Shown here piece by piece: positions 1 to 8,329 of a stretch of 64,000 bases of DNA. Source of the DNA: a bacterium (GTDB lineage: Bacteria; BMS3Abin14); NCBI GenBank assembly GCA_020350725.1, contig CP070719.1, positions 187,597-251,596 on the forward strand, written 5' to 3'. Position numbers and translations under genes: made by a program. Within the stretch, counting starts at the first letter, position 1; each line of letters starts with the position of its first letter. The notes under the pieces were generated by a model. That model ran no database searches. It was not told the DNA's origin and saw only the letters and a list, made by a program, of their open reading frames with translations.

Positions 1-588
1 CTCGTCGAAGGGTTTTCCGGCTTTGATCTCCTCCAGGACCCGGACAGCCCGGTCCTTTATGACCTCCTGATCGCCGCCGGATGAAGCGTCATCGACCTTG
101 AACAGGATGTGGCTCAGGGTAAATTTGATCCGGCTGCGATAGCGCTCCCTGTAGCCCCTGTCCAGGTCCTGATCGTCCAGTCTCACCCGCCTCTGGACGG
201 CCTCCGATGCGGCCTTGGACGTTATCAGCTGATCCCGCAGATTGTCCTTGAAGACCTCGAAGCTCTCTCCCCTCGAAACCAGAACCTCCCTGAATTCCTG
301 GACGGACAGCCCGTTCCGTTCGCTGATCGACGCCAGAACCCTCTCCAGCTCATCGTCCGAAACGACGATGTTGTTCTCCTCTGCCCAAACCAGGGCCAGA
401 CTCCTTTCGATGAGTCGCTGGAGTGCACCGTCATAGGTCATGTCTGGGCTCTCAGACCTCAGAGACAGGACCTCGAGATGGGTGATGGGAAGGTGCTGAA
501 CACGCGCGACAACCCTGTCGCCGCCGTGAACGGTGACGGGACTGAGGATCACCGCAGCGAGAAGGGCCGCCGTGAAATGCCGGCACAT
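1..588 (-). CDS. SurA-like periplasmic chaperone/parvulin isomerase (partial, cut by left edge)
   Basis: Minus-strand frame that is still open at the left edge, so only the first 196 codons are visible. The ATG at 588 directly abuts the TGA of the preceding gene (TGAATG), which fixes the start and shows translational coupling. A short hydrophobic, signal-like N-terminus (residues 6-20) is followed by a SurA-type helical chaperone region (for example LIERSLALVWAEE) and, near residue 155, the opening strand of a rotamase domain (KFTLSHILF). Proteins of this family escort outer-membrane proteins through the periplasm. It lies immediately downstream of a second parvulin gene and mfd, so the two foldases probably come from one mRNA. 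Family assignment is good; whether it is the true SurA orthologue cannot be judged from a fragment. Confidence 0.75.
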   Translation of the reverse strand, partial: MCRHFTAALLAAVILSPVTVHGGDRVVARVQHLPITHLEVLSLRSESPDMTYDGALQRLIERSLALVWAEENNIVVSDDELERVLASISERNGLSVQEFREVLVSRGESFEVFKDNLRDQLITSKAASEAVQRRVRLDDQDLDRGYRERYRSRIKFTLSHILFKVDDASSGGDQEVIKDRAVRVLEEIKAGKPFDE

Positions 589-1563
589 TCAGGACAACTC
601 CCTCAGGTTCTCGGGGTAGACGACGATCTGGGCCTGCTCCTTCAGGGATGTGAGCCACTCGTTGAAGAAGGACTCCTGGCGTCCCTGGAAGATCCGCTTG
701 CGGATGTCCTCCCGGACCTCCTCCAGGGCTAGGGTGCGCGGCGGGATCCGTTCATCCACCCGGAAGACATGAAAGCCGTAAGGTGACTGGACGACACGTG
801 TAATGGTCCCGACGCGGTACCGGAAGACGACCTGGTCGAACTCGTCGGGCATCTGTCCCTTGCCGAAGGTGCCCAGGTCTCCTCCCTGTTCGGCATCGGG
901 GCTCAGCGAATAGAGGCGCGCCAGTTCGGCAAAATCCTCTCCCCGGAGGAGCCTTGACCGCAGCGCTTTGGCCTCCTCCTCAGTGGCGACCACGATCTGC
1001 CGGGCCCTGACCATGAGCGGCTGCTTGAAATCCCCCTTGTTGGCACTGTAGTATTCGGCCACCTCGTCGTCGCTGACGTGGATAATGCTGTCGATCTCCC
1101 TGTCGATGAGCTTGTCTATGAGAAGTTTCTCCTTCCGGTCCTCTTTCCACTCCTCGAGCTTCATGCCGATCCTCTCCAGCGCCTCGTTGAGGGTTTCCTT
1201 GGGATAATCCTGCTTGAGGTGGTCGATCTCCCGGTTCAGCTCCTCGTCGGTAACGGCCAGCCCCCTCACCTCAGCTTCCTGGAGAAGGAGTTCCGTCTCG
1301 ATAAGCTTGTTCAGGAAACTCATCTTCACTTCGTCGGTGGCGCCCGCCGATTTCTCCCTGGGAAGATTGAATCGGCTTGCGAACCGATCATAGCTTCTGC
1401 GGAACGCATCTGCCGTTATGGGCCGACCGTTGACCGAGGCCATCAGCTTGATCTCGGGCTTGACCTCCTTCGGGGGGATGACCAGTAGGTCCCCCATGAA
1501 GTAGAGACCTGCAACCAGAGCCGCCGCGGTCACAAGCACTGCAGGGATCAGGAGCTTCCTCAT
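589..1563 (-). CDS. PpiC/SurA-type peptidyl-prolyl cis-trans isomerase, membrane-anchored or secreted
   Basis: 324-residue protein with an N-terminal hydrophobic segment (residues 4-25) that acts as signal anchor or uncleaved signal peptide. Next comes a SurA_N-like helical domain (about 40-170, starting SVNGRPITADAF) and one parvulin rotamase domain (about 180-285) with the typical pattern ARQIVVATEEEA, SLSPDAEQGGDLGTFGKGQM and PYGFHVFRV. Expected role is folding of exported proteins, probably outer-membrane proteins and the many c-type cytochromes encoded nearby. It follows mfd by 23 nt and is fused at stop/start to the next chaperone gene. I see no lipobox, so PrsA-type lipidation is unlikely. 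Confidence 0.88.
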   Translation of the reverse strand: MRKLLIPAVLVTAAALVAGLYFMGDLLVIPPKEVKPEIKLMASVNGRPITADAFRRSYDRFASRFNLPREKSAGATDEVKMSFLNKLIETELLLQEAEVRGLAVTDEELNREIDHLKQDYPKETLNEALERIGMKLEEWKEDRKEKLLIDKLIDREIDSIIHVSDDEVAEYYSANKGDFKQPLMVRARQIVVATEEEAKALRSRLLRGEDFAELARLYSLSPDAEQGGDLGTFGKGQMPDEFDQVVFRYRVGTITRVVQSPYGFHVFRVDERIPPRTLALEEVREDIRKRIFQGRQESFFNEWLTSLKEQAQIVVYPENLRELS

Positions 1564-1586
1564 AGAGGCTAGTTAGTATCAGATAG

Positions 1587-4500
1587 TCACAACGACCGCA
1601 AGATTTCCTTAAGGTAGGAGATCCTGTCGTCCTTGATCGCCATGCCGGACACGTCGAGCCTGAGGATGGAAGGGGGCACGAAACGGGTCCGGCTGTCCGA
1701 GGAGAGCAGGCCGACAAGCCGGTCGGGAGAGATCCTGGCCCCCGGGTGGAAGGTGAGAAGGTAATAGGGGCCGGCGATGTCGATCCTTTCCACCCCCAGA
1801 TCCCCGGCCAGGATGATAATCTCCATCCTGGTGAAGAGCCCATCGACCTCTGCCGTGAATCGCCCAAACCGGTCGGCTGTCTCCTCCCTGAGGGCATCGA
1901 GTTCCTTCTGGGACCGGGTGTTGGCGAGCCTCTTGTACAGGGTGAGCCGTTCTCCCACGTCGGGCAGATAGTCCTCCGGCAGCAGGGCCGGGATGTCGAG
2001 CTTGACGGACGGTTCGACGGCCCGGTCCGGAGGCTGGCCGGTGGCTTCCCGAACGGCCTGTTCCAGGAGCTGGGAAAAGAGGTCGAGCCCCACCGCCCCG
2101 ATGTGGCCGGACTGCTCTTCACCCAGGAGATTGCCTGCCCCTCTTATCTCGAGGTCGTATGCGGCGAGCTTGAAGCCGGACCCCAGGTCGGTGAGATCGC
2201 GGAGGCTGGCCAGGCGCTTCCTGACCTTCTGGGACAGGCTCCCTCCACCCGGAACGAGGAGGTAGGCGTAGGCCAGCACGGAAGAGCGGCCGACCCGTCC
2301 TCTGAGCTGATAGAGCTGAGCCAGTCCGAACCGGTCCGCCCGGCTGACGATCAGCGTGTTGGCGTTGGCGATATCGAGTCCGGATTCGATGATGGCGGTG
2401 CTGATGAGGACGTCGATCTCGCCTTTGAGAAAGGAGACCATAACCTTTTCGAGATCGCGTTCTCCCATCTGCCCGTGTGCCATTCCGATCCGGGCGTGCG
2501 GAACAAGCCTCTGCACCATGTCCCTGAAGGGTCTGATGCTCATGACGCGATTGTGAACGAGGTAGACCTGTCCGCCCCTCTCGAGTTCCCTGTTGACGGC
2601 GTCACGGATGAGGTCCTCATCAAAGGTGCGGATCTCGGTATGAACGGCCTTCCGGTCGGCAGGGGGGGTATGGATGAGGGAAAGCCCCCTCAACCCGGAG
2701 AAGGCCTGGAACAGGGTCCTCGGAATGGGAGTGGCCGACAGGGTGAGGACGTCCATGGTTTCCTTGATCGCCTTGAGCTTCTCCTTGTGGCGGACGCCGA
2801 AACGGTGCTCTTCGTCCACAATAAGAAGGCCGAGGTCCTTGAATGTCACGTCATCGGAAAGCAGACGGTGGGTCCCGATCACGATGTCGATCCGGCCGCC
2901 GGCCAGGTCATCCAGGACCGTTTGCTGTTGGGCCGGACTGACAAAACGGCTGAGCATGGCTACCCTGACGGGGAAATCTCCGAGGCGTTCGGCGAAGTTC
3001 TGAAAATGCTGTTGGGCCAGAACGGTCGTTGGGACCAGGACGGCCACCTGCTTGCCTCCGAGGACGGCCAGGTAAGATGCCCTGAGGGCCACCTCTGTTT
3101 TTCCGAAACCGACATCGCCGCAAACCAGCCTGTCCATGGGGACGGGGGAGGACATATCCGTCAGAACCTCCTCGATGGCACGGCTCTGATCGGGGGTCTC
3201 CGTCCAGGGAAAGGACGCCTCGAACTCGGCGAAAAAGTGGTCGGGTTTCGGGAAGGAGTAACCGGGCGTCGTGCGGCGTTTGGCCGACAGGCTCAGCAGC
3301 TCATCGGCCATGAGCCTGAGGGATCTCTTCACCCTGGCCTTGGCCCTTTTCCAGGCAGTCCCGCCCAGCTTGCTGAGCTGGGGCGGCGTCTCGGATGAGC
3401 TCCGATAGCGCTGCACTTTGGCCAGGTCCTCCACCGGGACATAGAGGGAATCCCCGCCGGCGAAGGACAGATGAAGGTAGTCGTCCTTCGATTCGGCCAC
3501 CTGCAGCTGTTTCAACCCCATGTAAAGGGCGATACCGTGTTCGACGTGGACGACCGTATCCCCGTCAAGCAGGGTGCCTATGGGGAGATCCCAGTCACCC
3601 AGGCTCACGCCCCGGGAGAACCTCTCCCTGACGGGTCCGAAAAGGTCCGCTTCACTGATAAAGGTGATCCCGGCGTCAGGGAGGGCAAACCCTTCAGAAA
3701 GGCTTCCCTGTATCACCCCTGCTCCCCGACCGGGCTTGAGTATTGCGGATGCATCCATCTTGAGGACATCGACACCCATACCATCGAGCAGGGAAGACAT
3801 CCTGTCGAGGGCGGCCGGCGAGCGGGCGGAAAGGACGACCCTTTCCTCGGGCTTCGACTCCACCAGAAGGGCCAACTGCGAAAGACGGTCATGACGGGAG
3901 GCGGGTCGAGTGGCTGGTCGATCGGGGTCAGGACCCTCATCCGTGCCCGGCCCCGCGCCGGTCTTCCGAAAACGCTGTGGCGGCCGAAAGGGAGGCAGGC
4001 AGCGGATCTCATGGCCTCCGTCCGCCCGGAAGGCGCGAATGTGGATCGCCCTGCTGCGGGAAAGGGACTGCCAGACCATATCGGGTTGCCCGTAGATGCC
4101 CTCGAGGCCCGGGTGTCCCTCCGCGGTCCGGGCAGCGATGGCTGTATGGAAGGCGGCCAGGGATTGTCTGATCGCCTCGGGCTCCACGAGGATGAGGGTG
4201 TTCACACCGGTCAGGAAGTCCGTGGGATAGAAGGCCCTTCCATAGATGGCGGGGAGGAAAAGGGAGATGCCCGGAAAATCCATCCCCTCGTCCCACTGGT
4301 CAAGGATCCGGGCCCGTTCCCTGGCCGAAAGTCCCATGGCCGAGAGGCAGGACACCATGTTCTCCCTGCCCCGGGACATGAACTCGGGACTTCGGATCAC
4401 CTCCGTCACGGGAAGAAACACGGCCGATCCCATCGAGGCGAGGGACCTCTGTGTTTCCGGGTCGAAGGTTCTTATGGACTGGATCTCGTCACCCCAGAGC

Positions 4501-5042
4501 TCGATACGAAAGGGGAATTCCTCGGAGGGGCTGAACAGATCGATAATGCCGCCGCGGACGGCCATTTCTCCGGCCTGGGACACAACGGGGACCCTCCGGT
4601 ATCCCACCGCGGAGAGGTGTCTGAGGAGGGCGTCGCGATCCATGTCGCGTCCGACTTCGGGGGACAGGGAACAGGCGGAGAGGGTTTCCGGCGGCAGTGT
4701 CGGTTGCATCAGAGCCGGAGCGGCGATGACCGTCGGCGCCGCTCCGGTGGACATGGCCCACAGCGACCGGATCCGAAGTACGTAATGTTCGACATCGGGT
4801 ATCATCCATTCGAAGGGAACCCTCTCCGTCGGCGAGAGGTGGAATATCCTCTCCGTCTGCCGGAAGAAGCGGAGGTCCGAGGCGAACGATCTGGCTGAAT
4901 CCTCGTCCGGCAGGACAACGACGATCCTGCCCGGATCGGGCAGGCAGGCGCAGAGGTAGGCCGCGGCGGCCGGGGGGATGCCGTAGACGGAGGAACTGCC
5001 TTTGCGTTCGAGGTCCTCGAGGACCCCGTCGAGGGGGATCAT
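1587..5042 (-). CDS. mfd: Transcription-repair coupling factor Mfd
   Basis: 1151 residues, the usual length for Mfd. The N-terminal third is the UvrB-like module that recruits UvrA. A CarD/RID-type RNA-polymerase-binding domain follows (around residues 460-540, containing GDTVVHVEHGIALYMGL). The superfamily 2 translocase comes next, with Walker A GDVGFGKTE near 640 and a DEEH box near 741, then the RecG-like TRG region and the C-terminal TRCF domain. Mfd removes RNA polymerase stalled at lesions and directs UvrABC to the template strand. The start lies 3 nt after the stop of the heptose adenylyltransferase gene. A low-complexity, Arg/Pro/Gly-rich linker near residues 350-385 is specific to this copy. 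Confidence 0.97.
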   Translation of the reverse strand: MIPLDGVLEDLERKGSSSVYGIPPAAAAYLCACLPDPGRIVVVLPDEDSARSFASDLRFFRQTERIFHLSPTERVPFEWMIPDVEHYVLRIRSLWAMSTGAAPTVIAAPALMQPTLPPETLSACSLSPEVGRDMDRDALLRHLSAVGYRRVPVVSQAGEMAVRGGIIDLFSPSEEFPFRIELWGDEIQSIRTFDPETQRSLASMGSAVFLPVTEVIRSPEFMSRGRENMVSCLSAMGLSARERARILDQWDEGMDFPGISLFLPAIYGRAFYPTDFLTGVNTLILVEPEAIRQSLAAFHTAIAARTAEGHPGLEGIYGQPDMVWQSLSRSRAIHIRAFRADGGHEIRCLPPFRPPQRFRKTGAGPGTDEGPDPDRPATRPASRHDRLSQLALLVESKPEERVVLSARSPAALDRMSSLLDGMGVDVLKMDASAILKPGRGAGVIQGSLSEGFALPDAGITFISEADLFGPVRERFSRGVSLGDWDLPIGTLLDGDTVVHVEHGIALYMGLKQLQVAESKDDYLHLSFAGGDSLYVPVEDLAKVQRYRSSSETPPQLSKLGGTAWKRAKARVKRSLRLMADELLSLSAKRRTTPGYSFPKPDHFFAEFEASFPWTETPDQSRAIEEVLTDMSSPVPMDRLVCGDVGFGKTEVALRASYLAVLGGKQVAVLVPTTVLAQQHFQNFAERLGDFPVRVAMLSRFVSPAQQQTVLDDLAGGRIDIVIGTHRLLSDDVTFKDLGLLIVDEEHRFGVRHKEKLKAIKETMDVLTLSATPIPRTLFQAFSGLRGLSLIHTPPADRKAVHTEIRTFDEDLIRDAVNRELERGGQVYLVHNRVMSIRPFRDMVQRLVPHARIGMAHGQMGERDLEKVMVSFLKGEIDVLISTAIIESGLDIANANTLIVSRADRFGLAQLYQLRGRVGRSSVLAYAYLLVPGGGSLSQKVRKRLASLRDLTDLGSGFKLAAYDLEIRGAGNLLGEEQSGHIGAVGLDLFSQLLEQAVREATGQPPDRAVEPSVKLDIPALLPEDYLPDVGERLTLYKRLANTRSQKELDALREETADRFGRFTAEVDGLFTRMEIIILAGDLGVERIDIAGPYYLLTFHPGARISPDRLVGLLSSDSRTRFVPPSILRLDVSGMAIKDDRISYLKEILRSL

Positions 5043-5045
5043 CGC

Positions 5046-5531
5046 CTAGGGATCGGTCTCCGTGATTCGATGGATGAGTTCAGTTGTTGAGAGACCGGTG
5101 TGAAAGGGCAGGCTGACGACCTCTCCGCCATGCCTTCTGACGAAGTCGGCGCCCACGATACTCTCGACCGGCCAGTCTCCTCCCTTGACGAGAAAGTGGG
5201 GGACGACGGCCTCAATGAGGGCAAGGGGAGTGGGATCCGAGAAGATGACTACCGCATCGACCCAGCGAAGGGAGAGGAGGACTTCACCGCGTTCCCCCTC
5301 GTTCATGACCGGACGGCCGGGACCCTTGAGCTGCCTTACCGATTCGTCCGCGTTCAATCCCACGACAAGGACATCGCCCAGCTGACGGGCTTCGCGGAGA
5401 TAACGGGTGTGGCCCGGGTGGATGATGTCGAAACATCCGTTGGTGAAAACGATCTGCAGGCCCGCCTGCCGCCATTCTCCGGCGGCTTCGGCGATGGCCG
5501 GCAGGGTGTAGGTTTTGGGTTCGATGGTCAT
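5046..5531 (-). CDS. D-glycero-beta-D-manno-heptose 1-phosphate adenylyltransferase (stand-alone HldE C-terminal domain)
   Basis: 161-residue nucleotidyltransferase with the signature FTNGCFDIIHPGH (HxGH at residues 38-41) and the family motif KGGDWPVESIVGADFV. It transfers AMP to heptose-1-phosphate in the ADP-heptose pathway of lipopolysaccharide core synthesis. In Escherichia coli this is the C-terminal half of HldE; here the kinase domain is absent, so it must be encoded elsewhere. The frame is open 20 codons further upstream, but ATG 5531 has a GGAGGTG ribosome site and is preferred. gmhA, which makes the pathway's first intermediate, lies 165 nt upstream. Confidence 0.92.
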   Translation of the reverse strand: MTIEPKTYTLPAIAEAAGEWRQAGLQIVFTNGCFDIIHPGHTRYLREARQLGDVLVVGLNADESVRQLKGPGRPVMNEGERGEVLLSLRWVDAVVIFSDPTPLALIEAVVPHFLVKGGDWPVESIVGADFVRRHGGEVVSLPFHTGLSTTELIHRITETDP

Positions 5532-5696
5532 GGGATCCGGCACCTCCGCCCGCCGAATTCCGCTCCGGCGGGACCCACCGGACCCGACCAAGCCGGACCA
5601 TCCCCGGCCTCGAGAAGACCCCGGACGGCCGGCCCGGACCGATAACCGCCCGGCCCGAATCCACCCATTTCGTCAGTGAAGGGCACCGATTTTCGC

Positions 5697-6287
5697 CTAT
5701 GCGTTGCTGTGGGAAAAGAGCATGATCTCCACGAGCTCCGCGATTATATGGAGGACCAGATGATGAACCTCCTGGATCCGGGGAGTGGAACTCTGGGCCA
5801 CGCTGAGGCAGATGTCACAGAGGTGAACGACCTGGGCGCATTCTCCGCCCGTGAGCCCGATGGTGAGCATGGACTGGGCGTTGGCCTTTTCCAGGGCGCG
5901 GACGATGTTTCCCGATGAACCGCTGGTGGTGATGGCTATCAGAGCGTCCCCCTCCTCACCCAACGCCTCAACCTGTCTGCTGAACACCTGGTCGTAGGAG
6001 TAGTCGTTGGAGATCGAGGTGAGGATGGAGGTGTCGGTGGTCAGGGCCAGGCACGGGACCGGCCTCCGTTCCATCAGGAACCGGTTCACGAGTTCAGCGG
6101 AGAAATGCTGGGCGTCGGCGGCGCTGCCGCCGTTTCCGGCCACCAGGATCTTGCCACCCTCCTGGATGGTCTTGACCAGCGATCTCGCCGTCTGGTGAAC
6201 TCTGGCCGCCTCCGCGAAGCAGAATTCCTCGATGGCGGAGGCACATTCCCGGCCGCGCTGGCGGATCAGATCTTCAGGGTTTTTCAT
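5697..6287 (-). CDS. gmhA: Phosphoheptose isomerase (sedoheptulose-7-phosphate isomerase)
   Basis: 196-residue SIS-domain protein. The sugar-phosphate loop AGNGGSAADAQHFSAEL (about residues 50-66) and the second loop TTSGSSGNIVRAL match GmhA, as does the C-terminal STPRIQEVHH segment carrying the metal-binding/catalytic histidine region. It converts sedoheptulose-7-phosphate to heptose-7-phosphate, the first step toward ADP-heptose. It sits between rex and the heptose adenylyltransferase on one strand, so a Gram-negative envelope with heptose-containing LPS is implied. Confidence 0.93.
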   Translation of the reverse strand: MKNPEDLIRQRGRECASAIEEFCFAEAARVHQTARSLVKTIQEGGKILVAGNGGSAADAQHFSAELVNRFLMERRPVPCLALTTDTSILTSISNDYSYDQVFSRQVEALGEEGDALIAITTSGSSGNIVRALEKANAQSMLTIGLTGGECAQVVHLCDICLSVAQSSTPRIQEVHHLVLHIIAELVEIMLFSHSNA

Positions 6288-6302
6288 GGCTGCCGATCCC
6301 GC

Positions 6303-6947
6303 CTAATCGCTGCTCATCTGAAACGCGATGCCCTCGAGATCAATGGCGAAATCCACATTCTTCAGGATGGCTCCCGGGGGCACCTTGATGGTGGTAGGGG
6401 TAAAGTTCAGGATCCCCTTGACACCGGCGTCGATGAGGCTGTGAGCCACTTTCAGGGCATTCTCGGGGCTGACGGCGATGATGCCGATCTTGATGCCGAA
6501 TTCGGAAACAACCCTCTGCATGTCGTCCATGCCGAACAGGGGGATGTCCTGGAAAGAGCCCATCTCGACGAGAATGGGGTCCCTTTCGAAAATGGCTGAG
6601 ATCTTGAACCCCCTCTTGGCGAGGGAGTCTGTGCCCAGCAGGGCGAAGCCCAGGTTCCCTGCCCCGACCAGGGCGCAGTTCCAGGACCTGTCGATTCCGA
6701 GGGCCCGCTTGATGTCCTTCTGAAGATTTTCCACGTAGTAGCCGACACCGCGGACACCGAACTCGCCAAAATAGGCGAAGTCCTTTCTGATCTGCGCCGG
6801 ATTGGTGCCGCATTTCCTGGCGATGTCCGATGAGGACACGATCCTCTTCCCTGATCGCTGGAGTTCCTCCAGGCATCTGTCGTAGAGGGACAGACGTCTT
6901 ATGGTAGCCTCCGGGATCTTGATGCGACTGACTTTCTTAAAGACCAT
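6303..6947 (-). CDS. rex: Redox-sensing transcriptional repressor Rex
   Basis: 214 residues. The N-terminal winged helix (about 1-80) includes SDIARKCGTNPAQIRKDFAY, which is characteristic of Rex, and is followed by a Rossmann NAD(H)-binding domain with the GAGNLGFALL nucleotide loop. Rex binds operators when NAD+/NADH is high and releases when NADH accumulates, so it typically controls fermentation and respiratory genes. A GAGGTGAG ribosome site precedes the ATG. It starts 8 nt after the stop of a 12-heme cytochrome and so is probably the last respiratory-control gene of the quinol-cytochrome operon that begins at 11223. Confidence 0.95.
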   Translation of the reverse strand: MVFKKVSRIKIPEATIRRLSLYDRCLEELQRSGKRIVSSSDIARKCGTNPAQIRKDFAYFGEFGVRGVGYYVENLQKDIKRALGIDRSWNCALVGAGNLGFALLGTDSLAKRGFKISAIFERDPILVEMGSFQDIPLFGMDDMQRVVSEFGIKIGIIAVSPENALKVAHSLIDAGVKGILNFTPTTIKVPPGAILKNVDFAIDLEGIAFQMSSD

Positions 6948-6955
6948 TTCTCACC

Positions 6956-8329
6956 TCACTGACTGACAAGGGATCTGGCTCTCTTCAGGTCCTCGGTGGC
7001 CCCTCTGAGGATGGCCAGTGCGTACTCGGGGTTGTGGACCGGCTGGCTGGCCCGGACAAAAATGATGTTATGCCGGGCGTCCCTGACCAGCCGCCTGGCC
7101 TCGTGGACGGCTCTCGTCCTTCCGGTGGAGGCGCCGACGGCCGTTTCGACATCCCTGAGGGTCACCGTCGCCGCATCGAGGGCCTTTCGAAGGCTTGCCT
7201 TCCATTCTTTCACCAGGGGAGCGAATCCGGGTCCATGACAGGCGTCACAGGCTTCCGTTATGGCCTTCATGGTCTGACCCCTGTAGATCGTGTTCTCGTT
7301 CGGGACGTCCGCCGGGATTATGTGACATCCCCTGCACCCTACGCGGGCCTGGAACATCGGGGAAGGAAGGCTTTGGACCCCGAAAGCGCCCTTTCCCTGG
7401 TACATAAAGACGATCCCGTTATGCCTGTCCTCGTGGCATGAAGAGCAGTCCAGGTGGGACGGCTGGATCTCCTCCAGGGCGGAGTGCAGGATCGGGTCGT
7501 GGCACTGAGTGCAACCGACGCTGTGATCCGTGACATGCTCGCGGTGGAGGACCTCGACGGGCTCCGAGAGGTCCATCTCCAGCCGGCGTCCATGGCAGTT
7601 AGGGCATCTGTTTTCATCGACCCGACCCTCTCCCCGGATGACGTCCTGATGGCATTTCGTGCAGATGACGCCCCTGTCCATGTAAACGGAATGGTCGAAA
7701 CCCGTCCCGCCGGCAACCGCCCCCTCGCCGCCCGGGTTGGCGTGGCACAGGGTGCATCGGGACGTTTCGGTGTTGGTCTCCAGGTTCTTGAAATGGCAGA
7801 TAAAACAGGTGTCGGCAACGACGGTGATGTGGTTTCCCATGGCCACCTGGGAATGGCAGCTGATGCAGCGCAGGATCTTGCCCCGCCTGAGCTGCTGGAG
7901 GTGGGGACCGTGGTCAAAGAAAATGTCACCCTGAAAGGCGGCCCGTCCTTCCAGGAGCCTCTTGGAATGGCATCCGTCCTTGAGGCATCCGGCGTCACTG
8001 ACCTCGGCCCTCGTGTGGTCGCCATACGTCCGGGTAAAGTAACTCGCCACCTGCGCCAGAGCCCGGAACTTCGGGGAGATACCCTTCTCGCCCTGCTCGG
8101 GGTTGTGGCACTCCACGCATGCCACCTTATTGTGGGTAGAGGTCTTCCAGTCCTCGTAATAGGAGCGCATGATATGGCAGGTGTTTCCGCAGAACACGGC
8201 CGATTCGGTGATCTCGATGAGGCTCCACGCTCCCACCACGCCTGTGATGCACAGGAGGAGGATCACCTCGTAAAAACGGAGCTTTCTCATGAGGTCCAGG
8301 AGTTTTCCGAGCACTTCCAGGGGTTTCAT
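6956..8329 (-). CDS. NapC/NirT-like membrane-anchored cytochrome c with 12 heme-type motifs
   Basis: 457 residues, starting at an ATG whose ATGA overlaps the stop of the 9-heme gene. One N-terminal transmembrane helix (about residues 20-42) leads into a NapC/NrfH-like region with the sequence CGNTCHIM, a CX3CH variant followed by a methionine. Ten canonical CXXCH motifs and one CX4CH (CLKDGCH) follow, giving twelve potential hemes. The C-terminal 90 residues are heme-free and helical. NapC-type cytochromes take electrons from menaquinol and pass them to periplasmic acceptors. Its position after cytochrome b6 and the 9-heme protein suggests it belongs to the same quinol-oxidizing complex or collects its electrons. 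Confidence 0.85.
   Translation of the reverse strand: MKPLEVLGKLLDLMRKLRFYEVILLLCITGVVGAWSLIEITESAVFCGNTCHIMRSYYEDWKTSTHNKVACVECHNPEQGEKGISPKFRALAQVASYFTRTYGDHTRAEVSDAGCLKDGCHSKRLLEGRAAFQGDIFFDHGPHLQQLRRGKILRCISCHSQVAMGNHITVVADTCFICHFKNLETNTETSRCTLCHANPGGEGAVAGGTGFDHSVYMDRGVICTKCHQDVIRGEGRVDENRCPNCHGRRLEMDLSEPVEVLHREHVTDHSVGCTQCHDPILHSALEEIQPSHLDCSSCHEDRHNGIVFMYQGKGAFGVQSLPSPMFQARVGCRGCHIIPADVPNENTIYRGQTMKAITEACDACHGPGFAPLVKEWKASLRKALDAATVTLRDVETAVGASTGRTRAVHEARRLVRDARHNIIFVRASQPVHNPEYALAILRGATEDLKRARSLVSQ

Noticed and set aside
1746..3398. Long open frame antisense to mfd (550 codons), and similar ones at 3471-4898, 22479-24440, 26367-28385 and 56959-58446
   Set aside because: They lie entirely opposite well-conserved genes, have Gly/Asp/Pro-rich compositions expected from antisense GC-rich DNA, and show no known motifs.
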